Source: Echinarachnius parma (Eukaryota; Echinodermata; Echinoidea; Clypeasteroida; Echinarachniidae). From it: 64,000 nt of DNA. Below the pieces are notes generated by a model. The model had not been told where the DNA came from and did no database searches. It saw only the letters and a list, made by a program, of their open reading frames with translations. Below are positions 36,329-45,500 of the stretch, in pieces (within the stretch, counting starts at the first letter, position 1; every line of letters starts with the position of its first letter). The stretch covers positions 16,448-80,447 of the forward strand of contig JBAMJV010012264.1 in NCBI GenBank assembly GCA_037951105.1. The letters run 5' to 3'. The position numbers and the translations under genes are program-made.

Positions 36329-36418
36329 TCTCACCTGCTCTCTCAGTGCTTCTAGTCTCCTTTCTCTCTCCTCTTCCTCCTCCTCTAACCTTCTCTCTTC
36401 CTCTCTCCGCTCCTCCTC

Positions 36419-36450
<32 letters not shown>

Positions 36451-36540
36451 TCTCACCTGCTCTCTTAGTGCTTCTAGTCTCCTTTCTCTCTCCTCTTCCT
36501 CCTCCTCTAACCTTCTCTCTTCCTCTCTCCGCTCCTCCTC

Positions 36541-36572
<32 letters not shown>

Positions 36573-39500
36573 TCTCACCTGCTCTCTCAGTGCTTCTAGT
36601 CTCCTTTCTCTCTCGTCTTCCTCCTCTTCCAACCTTCTCTCTACCTCTCTCCGCTCCTCCTCTATTATTATTATTATATCATTATTATATTCTCACCTGC
36701 TCTCTCAGTGCTTCTAGTCTCCTTTCTCTCTCCTCTTCCTCCTCCTCCAACCTTCTCTCTTCCTCTCTCCGCTCCTCTTCTGTTATTATTATTATTATAT
36801 TCTCACCTGCTCTCTCAGTGCTTCTAGTCTCCTTTCTCTCTCCTCTTCCTCCTCCTCCAACCTTCTCTCCTCCTCTCTCCGCTCATCCTCTATTATTATT
36901 ATTATTATTATTATATTCTCACCTGCTCTCTCAGTGCTTCTAGTCTCCTTTCTCTCTCCTCTTCCTCCTCCTCCAACCTTCTCTCCTCCTCTCTCCGCTC
37001 ATCCTCTATTATTATTATTATTATTATTATATTCTCACCTGCTCTCTCAGTGCTTCTAGTCTCCTTTCTCTCTCCTCTTCCTCCTCCTCCAACCTTCTCT
37101 CTTCCTCTCTCCGCTCCTCCTCTTTCAAGTCCTGCAAATGTTGCCGGAATGCAACCCTAAATGAGAATAGAAATAGAAAGTTATGTTATAATTATACTAC
37201 TCCTACTAATACTAAGCGGACGCATCCGAGATTGAGTTCACAATGCAACGCCATGAATCTTTATCCACCATGGATGTCTGCAAGTCCTCACACTGGATGT
37301 CCCTAGCAATGCAGTCCATGTACAGTTATAATTATGATCAAGTAGATTTTGGTTTATCCAGCTTTTCACCTAGCTGTCCAGTAATCTTCTCTGTTTATAG
37401 GGTCCAAGCCAGTTTAGCTGACAAAGCAACATAGATACATTAGGTTGTGAAACTGTTCTACTTCATAAATGTGCAAGGTTTTGCTATAGCCGGTCACAAA
37501 AAGTAAGTCATGTTGCATAGACCTAATTCCCATTTCATCATGTTATAATTGTTTGTAAAATCAATGAACATCAAAACTTTGTTCCATACACTCAAAGTAA
37601 GAAATATAAAGAAATAAAACAATGCTTAAAAGAATCAAGGCAGTATAATTGTAAAATAAATATGGAAAATCAAGAATCTGTGATTCTTGGAGCAAAGCTT
37701 GTATCGCAGCTCCAGTGGATGTGACTGTTGACAAATCTTCCGATGTGGAAATGATTTATATTTTCCATTAGATATACAGTGTGACCATACACATTACAGG
37801 GCTCTCCTAAATATATTTTTGGTCAAGCCCATTTGGGAAAGTAATCAAGAAAAGGCTAGTCTGTAATGAAATGCTACTAGCCTGAAAAGGGTACATTTAT
37901 AGACTAAGAACATTAATTGTGTCATTGTTAAAAAAACACTAAATACTAAGTGATGATTGACAAAAGAAAGCCGTGAGAAATAAAATAAATAAAAGAGACA
38001 CAACTTAACAGAGACCACAAGTATCTCACCTCTCTTTATCATGCTCAGCCTGAACCGCCATAGCTTGCCTCAGCTCTGCAAGCCGTTCTCTCTTCTTGTC
38101 TTCCTCTGCTTCATGCTCCTGGTGGAGACGCTCCTTGTACGAATGGATCTGTTAATTCAATGAAAACATTATTACTATCATCGTTGTCATCATCATCATC
38201 ATCATCATCACCGTTGTCATCGTCATCATCATCATCAACATCGTCATCATCATCATCATCATCTCCATCAACTCAGTCTGCAAGCCGTTCTCTCTTCTTG
38301 TCTTCCTCTGCGTCATGCTCCTGGTGGATACGTTCCTTGTAGGAATGGATCTGATAATTCATTCAAAACATTTATACTATCATCATTATCATCGTCATTG
38401 TCATCAACATTAACATCAACTCATCCTGCAAGCCGTTATATTTTCTTGTCTTCCTGCGCTTCATGCTCCTGCATTATTATTATCATCATTGTCATCTTTA
38501 TCATCATCATCATCATCAACATCGTCATCATCATCATCATCTCCATCAACTCAGTCTGCAAGCCGTTCTCTCTTCTTGTCTTCCTCTGCGTCATGCTCCT
38601 GGTGGATACGTTCCTTGTAGGAATAGATCTGATAATTCAATCAAAACATTATCACTATCATCATTGTCGTCATCATCATTAGCAATGCCATTATCATTAA
38701 TGTATTATCCTACAACATCCTGCCACTAGCAGGCAAATTTTTAGCACTACATTTCTACTACACTTATTTCTTTCTGTACTTTCTTTTGTCTCGTAGCCTG
38801 AACTTTAATATCACAGTCTGCTCCCACAAAACACATAAAACAAAAATAAAGATAAAGAAATTAACAAAATTAAGAAAAAACTTACCTTCTCCTTGTCAGC
38901 ATTCCTTCTCTTCTCTTTGTACATCCTTCAGTCTTGCTGTCTCAAATATATTCACTACAGTATTATACTATGCTCCCTAAACACACAGGCCCCACAAGGA
39001 CATGAACAGAAAAGAAAACACAAGATAGACAGAACAGAGTAACTCACCTTTTCCTTCTCAACATTCCTCCTCTTGTCTTCCTTCTGTCTCTCTAGCTCCA
39101 GTTCTTTCTGTACGTCCTTCAGTCTGGCTGCCTCAAATGTATTCACTACAATATTTATACTATGCTCCCTAAACACACAGGCCCCAAAAAGACATTGACT
39201 GGAAACAAGACACAAGAAAGACAGAAGAGAGTAGCTAGCTCACCTTTTCCTTTTCAACATTCCTCCTCTTGTCTTCCTTCTGTCTCTCCAGCTCCAGTTC
39301 TTTCTGTACATTCCTCAGTCTGGCTGCCTCCAGGTCTGCCTCTATCCTCATAGCCTCCATCTTCTGCTCCCGCCATAACTCCACCTGTTCAAACAAGGGG
39401 GAAAATGATTGCATATGTTACATGTACATGAAAGAACATAATAAAAGTTGGACATACACAGACAAAAACATGTGAATGCACAATAATTCATTTCTAGTTC

Positions 39501-42500
39501 ACATTGGTTTTGTTTTATGTATATATCTTAATGTTCAATTATATCTTCTTCTTTTCTTTTTTTTTGGGGGGGGGGGGGAGGGGGGGGGGTAGGGGGAGGG
39601 GGGCAAATCTTCTTTTTAAAAATCTTGATTAAACAAAATTAAGGGGCTTCAGGGACGAGCACCGTACGAGGGTTTTCTATAGCTCAGTCGGTAGAGCACC
39701 GGTCTAGCAATCCGGAGGTCTCGGGTTCGAATCCCGATGGAATCCCATTTTCTTTGCCCTTTTTTAATCACAATATATTTCTGGTCAGTTTCTCTATATG
39801 TTTGAATTAATTTGTTTTAATCTTGTCAAAATCCATTTATGTACATGGAATAAATTTGTCCAACTCAGTGACTATACCAGGAGCAGTTCATATATTTCTT
39901 CTCAATCAAACCTTTTGATGCAGCTGTTGACAGATCTCCTCCTGTTTGTTTTTGTTGATAGCAGCTACCTCCTCTAGCTCTGAGGCGAGGCAGGCATCGG
40001 CAAAGATGGCGGCTGCCTTCTCGTAGAGCTCTTGTTTGTCCCTTGCCCAGCAGTCCACCAGAGTCCGACGTAACCGTGTGTAGTAGTGATGCTTGATCGT
40101 CCAGTTCTCATGATCAACCTGTAAATAAATAATAGAGCAGATAAGGGTAAAATTTCATAGAAATCATTCCAATTTTAATACAATTAGGTACAAACTTGGT
40201 ATGCAACCCAACTTGGGGATACTAAGCTTTTCAGAAAAAAACACTTAGACAAGCAAAAATCCAACATGGCAGCCATTTTCCAAGATAATAGTTGTGCTTG
40301 ATCGTCCAGTTCTCATGTTTAACCTGAAAATAAACAAGGATAGATCCAACAAGATACTTTGAATAAATAATGAAATTAGAGAAAAAATAGAAAGTGTCAA
40401 AATGCAGACGTAGCCGTGTGTAGTAATGGTGCTTGATTGGCAATTTATCATTTGCAACCTGTAGATTTAACAGAATGATAAATTAAACACAGTTTTAAAA
40501 TAAAATGTTTCCAGTTGTTGCGTTACATTTAAAACACCCATTTATTCTCCAATCACAGTGGTTGCAATAATTAGACATTTATCATGGAAAAGTGGACAAT
40601 TTATACAAATTTAAGAGGCTGATCTTGATTCCTTTTGAAACAGCTAGTTTGCAGATTCTATCAATTAATGTATAGCAGTCTCCTGATTGGATGTCTCTTG
40701 GATACATAATCCCAATGGGCTAATAACACATTAGATCATTCTAGATTAGAGTCTCTTTGCATGATACATTTTTAAAATAAAAACAATTAAAGTCTTTCCC
40801 CTGCCAATTTTGTCACTAAGGCGGCGCCTATCTCTGATTCATTAGCCCTATGCCACACGTTTACTAAATGTAGCCAAAGCTACAGAAGGAGGCCAGTCCT
40901 CTGGTAACTCGTGTGATTAACTTTCCCTTTTCCATTCTATAAATGCTGAGCGCCTGGCTAGAAGGCAGAATTAAGGTACCATTTTTAACATTCTTTGGTA
41001 TGACCCTGTCTGGGTTCGAACCCGGGACCTCCCGTGCATGAGGCGGACACTGTTTGAAATTTTTTTTGAAAATAAGTAGTGTTTTAATTACCAGTTCTGA
41101 TCGTGGTTTCTTAGGGAACTGTTTCCTGAGTCTGTCGATGTACAGCATCCTCCTGTTCTTCATGTCCCTGGGATACATGGCCACAATGTTCTCATAGGTC
41201 ATGTGATCACTATTGAGCAGAGATTATTTTACATGAACAAAATCAATCTCACATGATGATTTGCTCAAACTTAGCTTTTTCGCTGTTCTCTTTGTTTGGG
41301 GCATCTAAATTCAGGTTCCTGCCCACTAGAATGTGAACATTCTATAAGGTAAACAGTAAATTTCTAGCATTGCACATGACACTTATAAGTGGTTTAATTA
41401 CCAGTTCTGATCGTGGTTTCTTGGGGAACTGTTTCCTGAGTCTGTCGATGTACAGCATCCTCCTGTTCTTCATGTCCCTGGGATACATGGCCACAATGGT
41501 CTCATAGGTCAAGTGGTCATCTCGCGTCCATCCTCCAAATGGATGTCTACAATAAAATGAGTTGTAAATTCTTATGAAATTGAAATAAGATTGAGAAATA
41601 ATAGGCCAAAAGCATTCAAAGAGACAATATTCTTTGTAATACTTCTCTTATATAATATTCAGATTGAATGTTATTTAAAAGCACATTAAAAATATAAGAA
41701 CATATTTGTGTGATACTAATACCAAAGATTCTAACACATTATAACTCCTCCCCCACTACAGTTCACCATTTCGCAAACCAATTGACTTACATAAGCATGT
41801 CTTTGTGCCTCCTATCCAGGTCTCTCAGTCTGTCCAGGTATCTCTCATCTAGAGACACAAACTCCCTGAGGACCGCATCCCTCAGAGTGATGTCAGGGCA
41901 CTCCATCAACCCCATCCCGCCTCTTACACATCATCAACAACGCCCTGCTCTAACACCATTACTCCTCCCGTTGTAACACATTATAACTCTAGCTCCTCCA
42001 CTACAGTTAACCATTTCCCATACCTATTAACTCACATGAGCATGTCTTTGTGCCTCCTATCCAGGTCTCTCAGTCTGTCCAGGTATCTCTCATCTAGAGA
42101 CACGAACTCCCAGAGTACGGCATCCCTCACAGTGATGTCAGGGCATTCCATCAACCTCATCCCGTCTCTTACACATCATCAACAACCCCCTGCTCTAACA
42201 CCATTACTCCTCCCATTGTAACACATTATAACTCCTCCCCCACTATGTCGTTAACCATTTCGCAAACCAATTGACTTACATGAGCATGTCTTTGTGCCTC
42301 CTATCCAGGTCTCTCAGTCTGTCCAGGTATCTCTCATCTAGAGACACAAACTCCCCCAGGACGGCATCTCTCAGAGTGATATCAGGGCATTCCAGCACCT
42401 CAGCCTCCATGGGGATACCTTCCATCACTTGCTTCTCTGTTCCTGTAAAAGAAAGGAGGGTTGATGTGCAAAAACAGATAAAACCATGTTTTTTTACCAA

Positions 42501-45500
42501 TTTGAGATAATTGTAATCAATCCACTGAAAAACAATAAAAACAATAAAAAATGTGTGATGCTATTTATTCATATGATGACACACGCGGTACCCCGGGGTA
42601 CCGCGTTGTGTAGCGCCATCTTGTGTCCACTCGAAGTACAACCGTATTGCGTTGTGCAAGCAGTGCAGCGCGCGCTTGTATGCACGCTATACCCCAGTAC
42701 AGCCCTAAAAATTAAATAAATAATTCAACAAAATGGCGGATACTTGTCTGGTACCCCAGGGTACCGTTTATGTCATCATATCTTCAATAATACGCCATGC
42801 ATATATTAACTCTTCAAACGTACAACACAACAATTTAAAGTGACTTGAATTAGACAACCCTTAATGGATTAGACATTCTTAATGGATACATTTTTTTTTA
42901 CATGTTACCTAGACTGATACCCTGCAGGAATCCGGACTCCAGCTCACTCTCCAAGGCCCACTGTTCATTGTCAAGCTGCTTCATCACTTCAGCTTGCTGC
43001 TGCTTGACATTCTCAATCACATCGCAGATCTCTGCGTGCTGAGCCTCCAGTTCATAGTCACCCCGTTGAGCTTTGGTCTTGTTTCTGGCCAACCAGATTT
43101 TCAGATCATCCTGAGAAAGGACATTGAAAGGATTCATTGGTCAATTCTGTAAAAATGAAAAGCCATTAATGGTTGTTGTTCTTGACATTTGCAATTATAT
43201 TTCAAATCTCTATGTGCTGTGCCTCAAGTTCATAATTGCCTCCTTGAGCTTTGTTTTGCTCGAGATCCTCGCCAAGCAGATTTTCAGATCATTCTGAGAA
43301 AAAAATGAACAAACATTAATGCGTTGCTGTACTTGTTTGACATTCTCAATCACATTGCAGATCTCTGCGTGCTGAGCCTCGAGCTCATAATCACCTCTTT
43401 GAGCTTTGGTCTTGTTCCTGGCCAGCCAGATCTTCAGATCATCCTGAGAAGAGACATTGAAAGGATAAAAAATTCTGCAAAAAAAATGAAAAGCATTAAT
43501 GGCTGCTGTTGTTTGACATTTTCAATTATACCCCACATCATCGTATGCTGTGCCTCAAGTCCATAATTGCCTCCTGAGATAAGACATTGAAAGGATAGAA
43601 AACATGATAAACTCTATGAAAGACTTGAAAAGCTTGACATTTTCAATTATATTGCAGAGTATCTGCGTGCTGTGCCTAGACTTCATAATTGCCTCGTTGA
43701 GCTTTTTCTTGTTCCTAGGGGTAGGGTTTATTTAGTCTATTGCTCTAAAAAATATCTAAACCATATCCTAAACCCAATCCAAACAAGAACCCTAGTAGAA
43801 TTGAAGCTAGCCACCAAGCAAAATATATCCTCCTTGAGTGCAAATTTGCCAAATACCTTCAGAGCCCTGACAGGATCAGCGCTGGCTTCCTTGAACCGCT
43901 CCATGTCAGAAATATTACAACTCAACCATGTTCCTACATACAGTAGGTATAATGCAAAAGGTAAAGTTTGTCTCTCTCGCTCTCTCATACAGATTTCTCT
44001 TGTACCTTATTATTTGGCTTATGGTAAAAAAAGTATGAAATGGGTTTTTAATTTTTTTCAAAAATCTCCTATTATAATATTCATTATTTAATCGAAAACC
44101 TAGCAGAATTGAAACTAGCAACAAAACAAATATACTCCCTATCGAATGTGCACATCTGGATAATGTTCTGGATTCCAAACGTCTATGATAATTCAATAAT
44201 TTGCCCATTACCGTGAGAGCCCAGACAGGATCAGCTTAGTGCACCAATATGGCTGCCTGCGGATAGTATGCTCCCCTGGGAGTTGAGCATGTGTACAAGA
44301 TAATTGTGCGGGTCTGAGCTGTACCAAATGACCAGGGATAATGATAAGCGTTCTAATGATAAGGCTGTTCTGGATTAATTAGGCGCTATACAAATACAAT
44401 CTATTATTATTAGTATTACCTTGAGAGCCCAGACAGGATCAGCGCTGGCTTTCTTGAACCTCTCCAACTCGTCATCAAGTTGCATCTTATAATCCTCAGC
44501 CTCCAGCATGAACATGGCGATAGATGAGGCCTCCGACGATCCTTGCATGAACCCCCTCTCTTGGTCACCCTCCCTCCGATGCCGCTCTCCGTCCAGCTTC
44601 GTTAGCTCTCGCTGCCACACGGTGCGGTGCTGCTTCAGAAGAGTGTTCTCTTTACTTGCTTTGGAGAATTCCTGAAGAAAATAATAATAAATCATACATA
44701 AATCATATTATTTAAAACAAACAAGGATAAAGAATAAGAAAATGCAAGTAAGTATTAAATGAAAGAGAAATCATGGAACCTGTTACAAGTGGATAATTTA
44801 GGAGCATTTTGTGAATCAGTTTAGACCTGCCATGTATATAATATAGATTAGACACAGTTAACCCGTTGCTTACGGGAACCGGGTGGGCTATGTACAAAGT
44901 CTATGGGGATTTGAGAATTTCGTAGTGAACGGGTTAAAAAGCACAAAACTAAGATACTTTCATAAAACAAGCCCCTCTTCTCCAAGCTAATTATTGAAAC
45001 TTCATTGTTTTTAAACAAATTAAATGGCCTTGGCTCAGAAACTGGTAAAAAAAGGTTCCCATTTTTTAACAGGCCTCATGCAAACCTTATAAACACAGGT
45101 TTCCATGGTCAACAGGTGTTTGTCCATGGAGGTGTTTCACAAAGAGTCAAAGTTGAACTTAACTCAAAGTTGGACCTAACTATTATGGGAAGCCGTTAGT
45201 TTGTACAATTCTTTTTTTTTTAAAGGCATTCATTTGGATGAAAATGAGTTATATTAATTATTATCAAGGAACCTTTAAATTATTAATATTAATTTGTATT
45301 AAAAGTCTAAAAAAATTGTTTTGTGTTGCCTTTGAATATGTTGTATTCCAAGGCCACAAATTACTTTCCATATTAATTGTTAGATCCAACTTAGATTTAA
45401 ATTCAACTTAGAATCTTTTTGAAACACCCCCATATATCTTATAAGTATGGACATGCTACCTTTAACTTGTTCATCTTGATCAGTGAGCGGTTGCCGGTGA

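Noticed and set aside
32155..36943. Long repeated plus-strand frames rich in Leu, Ser, Pro and Ile
   Set aside because: They are the antisense of the CCDC148 exon 10 minisatellite and its TAA runs; the coding signal is on the minus strand.
39670..39746. Functional tRNA-Ala gene
   Set aside because: A and B boxes are intact, but the acceptor stem and its spacing to the D arm are abnormal, so a tRNA-derived repeat is more likely.
41092..41546. Both exon 6 copies used in one transcript
   Set aside because: After exon 6 (phase 0) the second copy starts with TGA.
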